NCBI RefSeq assembly: GCF_001618425.1
Contig: NZ_BDCU01000041.1
Coordinates: forward strand, 1 to 64,000
Source: Nocardia fusca NBRC 14340
Lineage (GTDB): Bacteria; Actinomycetota; Actinomycetes; Mycobacteriales; Mycobacteriaceae
Length of the DNA: 64,000 nucleotides
Reading direction: 5' to 3'
Shown: piece after piece, positions 35,482-46,198 of the stretch
How the letters are laid out: every line of letters begins with the position of its first letter
How positions within the stretch are numbered: position 1 is the first letter of the stretch
Notes under the pieces: generated by a model
Database searches by the model: none
What the model was told of the DNA's origin: nothing
Seen by the model: the letters and a program-made list of their open reading frames with translations, nothing else
Made by a program: the position numbers and the translations under genes

Positions 35482-36717
35482 TCAGGACGCCGGTCCGGCG
35501 GCCGGCGCCTCATCGTCCGGTTCGGTGTCGGGTGCCCGGTCACTGATGAGAACGTCCATCCAACGGGTCGACGGATCGATATCGAACAGCAGCGCCTTCG
35601 CCAGCAGCGTGAGCGGAATGGCCAGCAGCGCCCCGAGCGCGCCCAGCACCCAGGACCAGAACACCAGGGAGAGGAAGGTGACCGTGACACTCAGACCGAC
35701 CGCGTCGCCCACGAACTTCGGCTGGATCACCGACTGCACCACCACGTTGAACACGCAGTAGAGCACGATCACCCACACCATCCGCGAGAAACCGCCGTCG
35801 AGCAGGGCCAGCAGCGCGGGCGGGATCAGCCCGATCACGAATCCGATGTTCGGGATGTAGTTGGTGATGAACGACAGCAGTCCCCACAGCACCGGGAACG
35901 GGACCGCGAGCAACCACAGCGCCACACCGTCGAGTACCGCCACGATGAGCCCGAACACCGTCGAGACGATCAGGTATTTGCGGGTACCGGCGGCGAAGGT
36001 GCCCAGCGCGTGCGAGATATCGGGCCGCATTCCGGCCACCACGGCCATCCGGCGTCCGATGGTCGTTCCGTCGAATGCCATGAACAGCAGCAGGGCCAGC
36101 ACGAACAGCAGGTTGGAGAAAACCCCGGCGAGTTCGCGCAGCGCGCCCTCGAGCACCTCGACCAGTTTGCCGAAGTCGAAACCGCTCAATGCCTGCTGGA
36201 TCCGGTCCTGGTCCACATCGAACCGTTCCAGCAGCGAGCGGAACTGATCGAACAGTGCGGAGAACTGGTCGGAATAGTCCGGGAGCGCGGTCGCCAGCTG
36301 GGCGGCCGACAACGCCAGCGCCGCGACCAGCCCCAGGAGCACCGAATACACCACCGCCAGGGCCGCGATCATCCCCATCCAGGCCGGTTTGCCGCGGCGC
36401 TGCAGCCGGGTCTGGATGGGCTGCGCCGCGATCGCGAACATCAATGCCAGGAACACCGGGCCGAGCACACCGGAGAACGCCTTCGCTCCGGTGACGGCCA
36501 CCACCGTGGCCGCCGCGACGAGCAGCACGATCAGGCCGCGGGGGATCGCCCACTGCGCCGGGCGGGCACTCTCCGGTCCGTGCCCGGCGCCTTCCGGTCC
36601 GGGCCCCGCGGCCTCCGGTGCCGGCCCCGGCCCCTCGGGTCCCGAGCCTGCATCCTCCGGCCCCGGCCCGGCGCCCTTCGATACAGGATCGCCGGAGCCC
36701 GGAGCGGGTCCGGTCAC
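35482..36717 (-). CDS. AI-2E family transporter
   Basis: A 411-residue membrane protein of the PerM/TqsA (AI-2E exporter) family. The N-terminal 50 residues are Gly/Pro/Ala/Glu-rich (GPGPEDAGSGPEGPGP), then come spans from WAIPRGLIVLLVAAA. A long soluble segment (about 145-210) separates the first spans from the rest, and the family core SFITNYIPNIGFVIGLIPPALLAL and QPKFVGDAVGLS are conserved (TNYIPNIG and QPKFVGDAVGL). GTG 36717 overlaps the SHOCT gene's stop by 4 bp (GTGA), so they are translated together. Substrate is unknown in actinomycetes, which lack a clear AI-2 role. Confidence 0.87.
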   Translation of the reverse strand: MTGPAPGSGDPVSKGAGPGPEDAGSGPEGPGPAPEAAGPGPEGAGHGPESARPAQWAIPRGLIVLLVAAATVVAVTGAKAFSGVLGPVFLALMFAIAAQPIQTRLQRRGKPAWMGMIAALAVVYSVLLGLVAALALSAAQLATALPDYSDQFSALFDQFRSLLERFDVDQDRIQQALSGFDFGKLVEVLEGALRELAGVFSNLLFVLALLLFMAFDGTTIGRRMAVVAGMRPDISHALGTFAAGTRKYLIVSTVFGLIVAVLDGVALWLLAVPFPVLWGLLSFITNYIPNIGFVIGLIPPALLALLDGGFSRMVWVIVLYCVFNVVVQSVIQPKFVGDAVGLSVTVTFLSLVFWSWVLGALGALLAIPLTLLAKALLFDIDPSTRWMDVLISDRAPDTEPDDEAPAAGPAS

Positions 36718-37088
36718 GACATGGCCTTGGCCTTGAGCCGTTCGAATTCGCTCTCGGTGATCGTGCCCTCGGCCAGCAGCCGCTTCGCCTCGGCGATCTG
36801 GGCGGCCGGACTGGTACCGGCGGTCTGCTGGATGTACTTCTTCTGCGCCGCCTCGATCTGCTCGGCTTCCGCGGCCGAGCGCTCCGTCATGCCCCGGCCG
36901 CGCACGATCAGGTACACCAGGGAGGTCAGCAGCGGCAGCACGATCAGCAGCACCACCCAGATCGCCTTGACCCAGCCCGAGGTGTGCTTGTCCCGGAACA
37001 GATCGCCGATGATGTAGAAAAGCAGCAGCAGATAGGCGACGAACGCGAAACTCACCACGATCAGCCAGAGCACTTCCCAGAAGGACAT
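36714..37088 (-). CDS. Small membrane protein with C-terminal SHOCT domain
   Basis: The 124-residue product has two spans (about 5-28 and 40-63; the PLD nuclease N-terminal type, with WVLLIVLPLLTSLVYLIVRG) and a C-terminal SHOCT helix pair (AAQIAEAKRLLAEGTITESEFERLKAKAM, core LLAEGTITESEFERLK). SHOCT domains mediate oligomerisation. It is coupled to the AI-2E exporter gene. An inverted repeat 87 bp upstream links it to the DUF7144 and LuxR genes. Confidence 0.85.
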   Translation of the reverse strand: MSFWEVLWLIVVSFAFVAYLLLLFYIIGDLFRDKHTSGWVKAIWVVLLIVLPLLTSLVYLIVRGRGMTERSAAEAEQIEAAQKKYIQQTAGTSPAAQIAEAKRLLAEGTITESEFERLKAKAMS

Positions 37089-37174
37089 CGTGCACCTCGT
37101 TCGCTGTCGGAGACAGAGTCCCCGCCAAGCACCGGGGACCTGTCCACGCTATGGCTGCCGCCGAGCCGCCCGGC

Positions 37175-37191
37175 TCACCCGATGCGGATGA
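37175..37191. promoter_or_regulatory. Inverted repeat, copy D of the shared motif
   Basis: TCACCCGATGCGGATGA keeps 6 of 7 arm pairs around ATG. It sits in the divergent region between the SHOCT/AI-2E operon (start 37088) and the MalT-like LuxR regulator (start 37314). A further left half-site TTCACCCGG follows at 37193. Confidence 0.6.
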
Positions 37192-37313
37192 TTTCACCCG
37201 GATACGCCCTGGTAACAGGTTGGTTCACGACCGGCTGGAAGCCCTCGCGGCTCCGGTAGCCTTTGGCCGAGTGCGTGCTAGTGCTGTTTCGGACGACGTC
37301 TTCGGGAGGCACC

Positions 37314-39947
37314 GTGACCACTTCGCCAACACTGGATCTGACGGGTCGCCCGGTATCGCGGGCCCGGGCCCACTCGCCCATCCCGGTGCTGCCCTTCACC
37401 CCGGTGTCCCGGCCACGATTGCACTCGGCGCTGGACGCGGTGGCCGACGGCGGCAACGGCGGGGTCCTGCTGATCTGCGGCGCGGTGGGGATAGGCAAAA
37501 CCGTGGCCGTCGCGGACTGGGCCGCACGCCGGCTGCCCCGCTCCCATCACGACACGCGGATCGCGTGGGTCACGATCCGCGAGCAGACCGGGCTGTGGGC
37601 CGAGCTGCGCGCCCGGCTGGGCAGTTCCGGGCCGGGCGCCGGACATCCCGCGGCGGGAGTCGGTGAGGCCGAGGCGGTGATCGCCGCACTCGCCGACGAG
37701 GACGCGCCCACCGTCCTGGTGATCGACGACGCCCACCTGATCACCGACCCGCTCGCGCTGGCCGGGCTCGAATACTTCCTGCAGTACGCGCCGCCGACAG
37801 TGACGACCGTGGTGTGCGCCCGGTTCGAGCCCCCGATCCGGTGGCATCTGCTGGAACTGCACTCCCGGCTGACCCGGTGGAGCGGCCCGGACCTGGCGTT
37901 GTCGCCGGAGGAGGCCGCCGGCCTGTGCGCCGAGCACGGTTGCGCGCTGGACCCGGAGTCGCTGGACGCGCTGATGTCGCTCACGCGGGGCTGGGCCGCG
38001 CTGGTCCGGATCGCGGCGATCTATCTCGCCGCCCACGACGGCGCGCACCGCGACGCCCTGACCGCGCTCGCCCGGCCGCCGCACGCGTTCACCGACCTGC
38101 TGGTGGGCGAACTCATCGACACCCTCTCCCCGGCGCTGCGCCAGTTCCTGACCTGCACCAGCATCGTGGAGGAGTTCACCGAGGAACTCGCCGACGCCAT
38201 GGTGGGCGGCGGTTCCGCGCACTGCCTCTACGAACTGGACCGGATCAACTTCCCGATGACCTCGCTGACGCGGGGCGGCAAGGTCTGGCACACCTACCAT
38301 CCGATGTTGCGCGCGTACTTCCTCGCCGAAGCGAACCGGCTCGGCACCGACCTGTGCTCGGATCTGCGGCTGCGCGCCGCGCGTCAGCTGATGTCGGCCG
38401 GGGAACTGCGCGCCGCGCTGCCCCATCTGCTCACGGTGGCCGATCACCGGCCGCTGGCCGGTTTCCTCGCCGAGCACGCGCTGGCCCTGGTGTTCGCGGG
38501 CGACGGTGCGGCACTGTTCGATTCGCTGGCCGATACCGCCCCCGATGTCCTGGCCGACCCGTATCTGCGGTTGCTGCAGGTCACCGATGCGCTGCTGCAC
38601 GGGGACAGCGGTTCGGCACAGGCCTACCGCGACAGTGCCCGGCGGCTCGCCGACGACGACCCGCTCTCGCTGGCCGGACCGCACCGGCTCGAGGCGCTGA
38701 CCACCGCGGTGGACGCCGAACTTGCGGTGGCGACGGGGAGCTCCACCGAAACCGGTGTGTTCCCCGACCGGATGCCGCCCGCCGACCGGCCCGATCTCGA
38801 CGGCTACCTCGCGGTGACCACCGGCACGGCGCTGGCGTTGCGCGGCGAGCTGGCCCGCGGCGAGGAACGATTACGGATCGCGCTGAGCCGCACCAGGTCC
38901 CGCTGCCATCCCCGGCTCCGGCTCATCGCGGTGACCAGGCTCGCGGTCACCGCGGGCCTGGCCGGATCGATCACGACCATGCGCCAGCGCGCCGAACGGG
39001 CCTGCGCCATCGCCCGCGACCACGATCTGCTGGACCTGCCGGAAACCGTGCACGCCACCGCTCTGGAGGCCTACGGCGCCTATCTGCAGGGCACCGAACC
39101 GCAGCCCGGGCACATCCGGATTCTGTGCGCAGAGCACATCCGGCGCGACGGTACGCCGGGGCCGGTGGCCGGCTGGCTCCCGCATGTGGTGGGCAGTCTG
39201 CTGGACTGCCGGCGTTCGGCAGACCGGGGCGCCGCCGCGGAACGGCTGCGCCGCAGTATCGGCCGGCTGCTCGACGCCGACCCGCCGCCCGCGCTCAGCG
39301 GGGGCCTGGTCGGCGCCGCGGTATGGGCACTGCTGGAGGCGGGTGAAACCGCCACCGCGCAGCATCTCACCGAACGCGCCCGCACCGTGCTGGGCCGCAC
39401 CCCCGATACCGTCCTGTCCGGCGCCGCCCTCACCGCCGCCTCCGGTAACCATCACGGTGTCGTGCTTCAGGTCGAACCGCTGCTGACGGCCACCCCGAAC
39501 CTGCACCCGGTCACCCAGCTGACCGGCTGGCTGCTCTACGCCCGCGCCCACCACCAGCTGGGCAATGATTCCAAGACCCGCGAAGCCGTGGACAACGGCC
39601 TGTGCATCGCCGCCACCCACCGGATCACCCGTCCGTTCTTCGACGTTCCGGGCACCATCGAACTGCTCGACTACTACGCGGGCTGCTTCGGGCATCGCAG
39701 CGCGTTCGCCGATTCGGTGCGCGCCGGACATCAGGTCCGCCGGCGGGCCGACCATCCCGCGCTCACCGCGACGGAGCTGACGGTCCTGCGCCAGCTGCCC
39801 TCCGGCCGGACCACTCAGCACATCGCCGACGACCTCGGCGTTTCCATCAACACCGTGAAAACCCATATGCGCGGCATCTACGCGAAACTCGGCACCAGTT
39901 CCCGGATGGAAACCCTGCAGGAGGCGCGCCGCACCGGTCTGCTCTGA
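37314..39947 (+). CDS. MalT-like LuxR family regulator (large ATP-binding)
   Basis: The 877-residue protein has an N-terminal STAND-type ATPase with Walker A GAVGIGKT (56-63) and Walker B VLVIDDAH, a long alpha-helical repeat region, and a C-terminal LuxR helix-turn-helix (LTATELTVLRQLPSGRTTQHIADDLGVSINTVKTHMRGIYAKLG, core INTVKTHMRGIYAKLG). This is the LAL/MalT layout; DNA binding follows inducer and ATP binding. GTG 37314 is set by GGGAGG 4 nt upstream, so the longer frame from 37263 is rejected. It diverges from the SHOCT/AI-2E operon and has copies of one inverted repeat before and after it, making it the best candidate reader of that motif. Confidence 0.9.
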   Translation: MTTSPTLDLTGRPVSRARAHSPIPVLPFTPVSRPRLHSALDAVADGGNGGVLLICGAVGIGKTVAVADWAARRLPRSHHDTRIAWVTIREQTGLWAELRARLGSSGPGAGHPAAGVGEAEAVIAALADEDAPTVLVIDDAHLITDPLALAGLEYFLQYAPPTVTTVVCARFEPPIRWHLLELHSRLTRWSGPDLALSPEEAAGLCAEHGCALDPESLDALMSLTRGWAALVRIAAIYLAAHDGAHRDALTALARPPHAFTDLLVGELIDTLSPALRQFLTCTSIVEEFTEELADAMVGGGSAHCLYELDRINFPMTSLTRGGKVWHTYHPMLRAYFLAEANRLGTDLCSDLRLRAARQLMSAGELRAALPHLLTVADHRPLAGFLAEHALALVFAGDGAALFDSLADTAPDVLADPYLRLLQVTDALLHGDSGSAQAYRDSARRLADDDPLSLAGPHRLEALTTAVDAELAVATGSSTETGVFPDRMPPADRPDLDGYLAVTTGTALALRGELARGEERLRIALSRTRSRCHPRLRLIAVTRLAVTAGLAGSITTMRQRAERACAIARDHDLLDLPETVHATALEAYGAYLQGTEPQPGHIRILCAEHIRRDGTPGPVAGWLPHVVGSLLDCRRSADRGAAAERLRRSIGRLLDADPPPALSGGLVGAAVWALLEAGETATAQHLTERARTVLGRTPDTVLSGAALTAASGNHHGVVLQVEPLLTATPNLHPVTQLTGWLLYARAHHQLGNDSKTREAVDNGLCIAATHRITRPFFDVPGTIELLDYYAGCFGHRSAFADSVRAGHQVRRRADHPALTATELTVLRQLPSGRTTQHIADDLGVSINTVKTHMRGIYAKLGTSSRMETLQEARRTGLL

Positions 39948-39959
39948 CGCGGGCCGGGT

Positions 39960-39976
39960 TCACCCGGTGCGGACGA
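39960..39976. promoter_or_regulatory. Inverted repeat, copy E of the shared motif
   Basis: TCACCCGGTGCGGACGA matches copy D at 15 of 17 positions; the left arm TCACCCG is perfect and the right arm weaker. It lies 13 bp past the LuxR stop and 85 bp before the ATG of the 65-residue protein. Confidence 0.5.
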
Positions 39977-40060
39977 TGCGCCACACCGCGCGACCGGCGC
40001 ACACTCGAATCCGCGACGACGGCACCGCCGTCGGACCGGTCCGGAAGTCAGGAGACGGCG

Positions 40061-40258
40061 ATGCGATATCAGTTCACCATCGACGGCGAACTCTCCGAAC
40101 GCGCGCTGGCCGCCTTCCCGGAACTCGACGGCGACCGGGACCACGGCACCACGGTGCTGTCGGGCGCGGTCACCGATCCGACCGGGGTCCGCGCCATCCT
40201 GGCCCGGATCGACAATCTCGGACTCACCGTGCTCGAAATGCGCCGGCTTCCGGACTGA
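40061..40258 (+). CDS. Small conserved-looking protein, 65 aa
   Basis: The ORF encodes MRYQFTIDGELSERALAAFPE, continuing to LTVLEMRRLPD. AGGAGA lies 6 nt before ATG 40061. The start RYQFTIDGELSERALAAFPEL, the central GTTVLSGAVTD and the end RIDNLGLTVLEMRRL suggest a beta-alpha-beta-beta-alpha-beta mini-fold of the ACT/ferredoxin type. I think similar short proteins occur in other actinomycetes, but no function is known. Inverted repeat copy E lies 85 bp upstream, so it may belong to the same regulon as the preceding LuxR gene. Confidence 0.75.
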   Translation: MRYQFTIDGELSERALAAFPELDGDRDHGTTVLSGAVTDPTGVRAILARIDNLGLTVLEMRRLPD

Positions 40259-40319
40259 GGGGCCGGCCGACCGCCCTCTCGGCGCCCTTCGTCGTCGGCA
40301 GTGATTTCCCATCGCACCC

Positions 40320-40350
40320 GTAGGTGGCATACGCACTTTCAAGTGCCTAC
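40320..40350. promoter_or_regulatory. Palindromic HxlR-like operator before the aldo/keto reductase
   Basis: GTAGG at 40320-40324 and CCTAC at 40346-40350 form outer arms; inside lies GCACTTTCAAGTGC, a 6-bp-arm palindrome with a 2-nt centre. AAGTGCCTACT elements of this kind are known from promoters controlled by HxlR-type repressors. A likely -10 GATAAT sits at 40374-40379, and the reductase GTG is at 40432. Confidence 0.55.
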
Positions 40351-40431
40351 TCCCCGAAAGGAAGTAGCCCTCCGATAATCGTGCGGGGAGGCCGGCGGCG
40401 CCACCCCGCTACACGATGAAAGGGCACCACC

Positions 40432-41304
40432 GTGAACACACCCACCACCTCCCTCCCCGGCGGTACCTGGGCTCTGGGCGACTCCACCGTCACCCGATTC
40501 GGTTACGGCGCGATGCAACTCGCGGGGCCCGGGGTGATGGGACCGCCCGCCGACCACGACGAAGCCCTGGCCGTGCTGCGCGCGGCCGTCGACCTCCGCA
40601 TCACCCATATCGACACCAGCGACGCCTACGGGCCGTACCTCACCAACGAGCTGATCCGCGAAGCACTGCACCCCTACCCGGAGTCGCTGTTCATCGCCAC
40701 CAAGGTCGGCGCGAACCGGGACGCCCGGGGCGGCTGGCCCCCGGCCCGGCGACCCGAAGACCTACGCAAGCAGGTCCACCAGAACCTCCAGCGCCTCGGT
40801 GTCGAAGTACTCGACCTGGTCAACATGCGCATGGGCGACGCCGAAGGTCCCCGGCCCGGGTCGCTGGCCGAAGCATTCGGAACACTCGCCGATCTCCAGC
40901 AGCAGGGCCTGATCCGGCACCTCGGGGTCAGCAACGTCACCGAGGAACAGGTCGCCGAGGCGCGGGCCGTCGCTCCGATCGTCTGCGTGCAGAACATGTA
41001 CAACCTCGCCCACCGGCACGACGACGACCTGATCGACCGCCTCGCCGCCGACGATATCGCCTACGTGCCGTTCTTCCCGCTCGGCGGCTTCACACCGCTA
41101 CAGTCCGAAACGCTCTCGAGGGTCGCCACCCGGCGGGGCGCCACACCGATGTCGGTCGCGCTGGCCTGGTTGCTGCGGCGCTCACCGAACATCCTGCTCA
41201 TTCCCGGCACATCGTCGACAGCGCATCTGCGCGAGAACGTCACCGGCGCGGGGCTCGTGCTCTCCGACGAAGACGTGGCCGAATTGGACACCATCGGCCG
41301 CTGA
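40432..41304 (+). CDS. Aldo/keto reductase
   Basis: An NADPH-dependent oxidoreductase of 290 residues. The AKR catalytic Asp/Tyr pair is in HIDTSDAYGPYLTNELIREAL, where DTSDAYG (about 63-69) is the signature; the Lys is in IATKVGANRD and the end DVAELDTIG is the family tail. GTG 40432 begins the family-like N-terminus TSLPGGTWALGDSTVTRFGYGAMQLAGPG. A palindrome of HxlR type lies upstream, but no hxlR gene is in the window. The physiological substrate is unknown. Confidence 0.9.
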   Translation: MNTPTTSLPGGTWALGDSTVTRFGYGAMQLAGPGVMGPPADHDEALAVLRAAVDLRITHIDTSDAYGPYLTNELIREALHPYPESLFIATKVGANRDARGGWPPARRPEDLRKQVHQNLQRLGVEVLDLVNMRMGDAEGPRPGSLAEAFGTLADLQQQGLIRHLGVSNVTEEQVAEARAVAPIVCVQNMYNLAHRHDDDLIDRLAADDIAYVPFFPLGGFTPLQSETLSRVATRRGATPMSVALAWLLRRSPNILLIPGTSSTAHLRENVTGAGLVLSDEDVAELDTIGR

Positions 41305-41496
41305 ACAACGCGACTGGTCCCCGGTAACACCGACCCGCCGAATTACCGCAACTGGTCGCAACCACCGATACCGGCGCGGTGGGGGCGAATCGGCATCACG
41401 CGGCGGCGACGACCGACGGCGAACACGGACGCCGATCACAGCAACAGGAAACTGCGCCCGGGGTTGCCCGGTCGGGGCGGGTGCACTCGCCGCACG

Positions 41497-42516
41497 TCAG
41501 TACGGGGCGGCCCGCTCGGCCCAGCGCGGGGCGAGGTCACCGGCCGAACCGCGGGGGAACGAGATCCGCTGCGGGTCGCCGTCGGAGGTGAAACGTGTCT
41601 CGGGGTTCGCCGCGAGTTCGTCGAGCCAGTAGGCGGAGTCGAACGGTACCCGCCCGAGACCGGACCGGATCCGCGGGACCGCGGCGGGGTCGACCGTGCC
41701 GAACGGTGAGGGCGCGGGATTCGCACCGACCAGCATCACGGCCTCGAACCGGTAGCCGATACCGCCCCAGCTCCCGGCCAGCGCGAGAGCGGGATCGGCC
41801 GGGGACGAGCCCAGCGGCAAAGCCATGGTGCGCACCTCGGTGCCCGGGGCGGCGGCGCCGATCGTCCGCACGTTCTGCGCCAGTTCCCGCTGCACACCCG
41901 CGGCGTCCAGCGAGCCGAGGTCCTGGTGGGTCGCGGTGTGCGCGCCGATCTCGTAGCCGTGGCGGGCCAGCCACGGCAGGGCGCGCGGATCACCGCCGAA
42001 GGGATCGTCGGTGACGTAGAAGGTGGCGCGGGCGGGGAAATCCGGATGCCGGGCCGCGAATTCCTCCAGGACGGCCACCGCGCAGTCCGGAGCGGGTACA
42101 CCGTCGGGGGTGAATCGCAGCTGGCTGGTGGTGGAGTCGTCGAAGGTGAGCACCACGGGGTGGGTTCCCGCCGGGATGTCCACTGTTCCCGCGGCGTACT
42201 GCGCGGCGGTGATCGGCCGGTACCCCTCCCGGTAGAGCCGGTCGAGCTCGGCGCGGAACTCGGCGGGCGTCTGGTCGTATTCGCCGCCCGGCTGTGGCGA
42301 GAGCTGGTGATACATCAGGATCGGGACCATGCCGAGTTCGTCGGCGCCGACGGCCGCCGGGTCCGGCGCGGGTGGGGTGGTCACCGCCGGCGGCGGCGGG
42401 GCCGCCGGGGTGGTCTGCGGCGGTTGCGCACCGGGTGAGCCCCCGCAGGCCGTGGCCGCCGCGCACACCGCCGCCGCCACGACCGCCCGTACAACTGCTC
42501 GGGGGAACCGCACCAT
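41497..42516 (-). CDS. Polysaccharide deacetylase lipoprotein
   Basis: A 339-residue extracellular lipoprotein with signal MVRFPRAVVRAVVAAAVCA and lipobox ATAC (Cys near 24), a Pro/Thr-rich linker, then a NodB-type deacetylase domain. The motifs LTFDDS (the metal-binding Asp pair) and HTATHQDL (metal His pair) are present, plus PILMYHQLS at the domain start. The likely substrate is peptidoglycan or another surface glycan. ATG 42516 lies in a divergent region shared with the DUF4015 gene, with 112 bp between, so both probably share control. The open frame extends upstream but is not coding. Confidence 0.88.
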   Translation of the reverse strand: MVRFPRAVVRAVVAAAVCAAATACGGSPGAQPPQTTPAAPPPPAVTTPPAPDPAAVGADELGMVPILMYHQLSPQPGGEYDQTPAEFRAELDRLYREGYRPITAAQYAAGTVDIPAGTHPVVLTFDDSTTSQLRFTPDGVPAPDCAVAVLEEFAARHPDFPARATFYVTDDPFGGDPRALPWLARHGYEIGAHTATHQDLGSLDAAGVQRELAQNVRTIGAAAPGTEVRTMALPLGSSPADPALALAGSWGGIGYRFEAVMLVGANPAPSPFGTVDPAAVPRIRSGLGRVPFDSAYWLDELAANPETRFTSDGDPQRISFPRGSAGDLAPRWAERAAPY

Positions 42517-42585
42517 CACCCGAATGTTACGTGCCGACAACGATTTACGTTCTGTCTCCGGGAAAGCGATTGAGCGGGGCGCCAT

Positions 42586-42606
42586 CTGTCCATATTGACG
42601 GGACAG
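42586..42606. promoter_or_regulatory. Inverted repeat overlapping a -35 element in a divergent promoter
   Basis: CTGTCC and GGACAG form perfect 6-bp arms 9 bp apart; the spacer contains TTGACG, a plausible -35 for the rightward DUF4015 gene whose start is 23 bp beyond the repeat. It lies between two envelope genes transcribed in opposite directions. Confidence 0.45.
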
Positions 42607-42628
42607 TGTTCGTGGGAGTTGATGCGTT

Positions 42629-44227
42629 GTGCTCATGCGGTTCCGGGCCGCCGATCGTAAACGGTTGGTGGTCTCGGCCTTCGGTGTTGTCCTGGCAGTC
42701 CTGCTGGTCGCGGTCGGCGTCGGAGCCGGTCGCTCGCCGGCACCCGCCCTGCCGCTGAGCGGCCTACCACCGGGTCCGGTCGGTGCCGCCACCCTGAAGG
42801 ATCTGGTGCTGCGGGTGGATGCTGCCGGGTACGACCCGCAGGCGGTGGAACTCGCCATGGACGGCGAGACGGTCACCGGCCGGGTGGAGGGCGACACGGT
42901 GCTCTACCGCCCGGAGGGAGCGACCGACGGCGAGCACACCTTCACCGCGCGGATCCCGGCCGGTGGGGCGTTCGGGTGGTTGCGCCGCGAACCCGCCGCG
43001 TCGGCGACCTTCACCGTCGACACCACCGCCCCGGCACTGGAGGTGGCGCCACCGCCGGCCGTGGCCTCCTACCGCGACCCCGTCACGGTGCGGGGGCGGG
43101 CGCCCGACGCCGTGCGCGTCTCGATCGGCACCCGGCAGGTCACCCCCGGACCCGACGGCAGCTTCGAGACCGAGCTGCCGCATCATCCCTCCGGTGCCGC
43201 GGTGGTCGCCGTCGACGCGGCGGGTAACGAGACGACCCGGCCGCTGGCCGCGGGGATCGATCTGCCACGGATGCGCGCGGTGCACGTCACCGCCCATGCC
43301 TGGTCACACGACGGGATGCGCGAAGCGGTGCTGGACATGGCCCGGCAGGGCCGGATCGATACCGTCCAGCTCGATATCAAGGACGAGGACGGCGTCGTCG
43401 GCTACGACTCGCAGGTCCCGCTGGCACGCACCACCGGCGCCGCCACCCCGATCTACCGGGCCCGCGACGCGCTGCGGGAGCTGCACGATATGGGGGTGCA
43501 GGTGGTCGGCCGGATCGTGGCCTTCCGCGACCCCACCCTGGCCGGCTGGGCCTGGCGCAACCAGCGGCCCGACTGGGTGGTCCAGAACCCGGCCGGTCAA
43601 CCCTATTCCAGCCACTACGGCGCCATCGCGTTCACCAATTTCGCCCATCCCGAGGTGCGCGCCTACAACATCGCGCTCGCCGTCGAGGCCGCCGATCTGG
43701 GCTTCGACGGAATCATGTACGACTACGTCCGCCGGCCCGACGGCAGCCTCTCGAGTATGAGATTCCCCGGGCTCACCGGACCGGCGACCCGCGCCGTCGC
43801 CGGATTCCTGGGGCAGGCCCGGGAACCGGTGCACATCGCCGGTGCCCATCTCAGCGCGGCGGTCTACGGTATCGCCGCCTCCCGGCCCGACCAGATCGCC
43901 CAGGACATTCCGCTCATCGCCGAACAGGTGGATTTCGTGGCGCCGATGATCTACCCCTCGCACTGGAACACCGGGGAGTACGGAGTCGCCGATCCGAACA
44001 ACCAGCCCTACGACATAGTGGCGGCCGCGCTCCGCGACTTCCAAGCCGTGACCAAGGGCACGAACGCGAAGGTTATCCCGTGGCTACAGGACTTCAGCCT
44101 CGGGGCGGACTACGGAGACGCCCAGGTCAGAGCGCAGATCGATGCGACCTACCGGACCGGTATCGACAGCTTCTTCCTGTGGAGTCCGTCGGTGTCCTAT
44201 CACGAGGGGGCACTGGACCCGAAGTGA
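42629..44227 (+). CDS. Putative glycoside hydrolase, DUF4015 type
   Basis: The 532-residue protein has an uncleaved-signal-like hydrophobic segment (about 14-33), an N-terminal beta-rich Ig-like part and the DUF4015 TIM-barrel (from RMRAVHVTAHAWSHD to the end). Inside the barrel, QLDIKDEDGVVGYDSQVP, GFDGIMYDYVRRPDG and APMIYPSHWNTGEYG are the family's active-site strands (LDIKDEDG, YDYVRRPDG and PMIYPSHW). GTG 42629 or ATG 42635 could be the start. It is probably exported and acts on a cell-wall or capsular glycan together with the divergent deacetylase. Confidence 0.85.
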   Translation: MLMRFRAADRKRLVVSAFGVVLAVLLVAVGVGAGRSPAPALPLSGLPPGPVGAATLKDLVLRVDAAGYDPQAVELAMDGETVTGRVEGDTVLYRPEGATDGEHTFTARIPAGGAFGWLRREPAASATFTVDTTAPALEVAPPPAVASYRDPVTVRGRAPDAVRVSIGTRQVTPGPDGSFETELPHHPSGAAVVAVDAAGNETTRPLAAGIDLPRMRAVHVTAHAWSHDGMREAVLDMARQGRIDTVQLDIKDEDGVVGYDSQVPLARTTGAATPIYRARDALRELHDMGVQVVGRIVAFRDPTLAGWAWRNQRPDWVVQNPAGQPYSSHYGAIAFTNFAHPEVRAYNIALAVEAADLGFDGIMYDYVRRPDGSLSSMRFPGLTGPATRAVAGFLGQAREPVHIAGAHLSAAVYGIAASRPDQIAQDIPLIAEQVDFVAPMIYPSHWNTGEYGVADPNNQPYDIVAAALRDFQAVTKGTNAKVIPWLQDFSLGADYGDAQVRAQIDATYRTGIDSFFLWSPSVSYHEGALDPK

Positions 44228-44329
44228 GACCGTAACGCCGCGCACCCGGGCCGCGACTTCTCCGGTGACGCAATGGCCCGTCGGGGGGCCTGTCCGTCCA
44301 TTTACCAGTAGTCGAATGGAGCTCGGGAC

Positions 44330-46168
<1,839 letters not shown>

Positions 46169-46177
46169 TTCGTCGGC

Positions 46178-46198
46178 GCACCGGCCGGGCCCCGGTGC
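46178..46198 (+). terminator. Short hairpin after the cutinase gene
   Basis: GCACCGG and CCGGTGC form a 7-bp stem with a 7-nt loop, 10 bp after the cutinase stop. No T-run follows. Its function as terminator is plausible only from position. Confidence 0.4.

Noticed and set aside
36718..37197. Extension of the AI-2E frame across the SHOCT gene
   Set aside because: The SHOCT protein in the other frame has clear spans and domain, and GTGA overlap fixes the exporter start at 36717.
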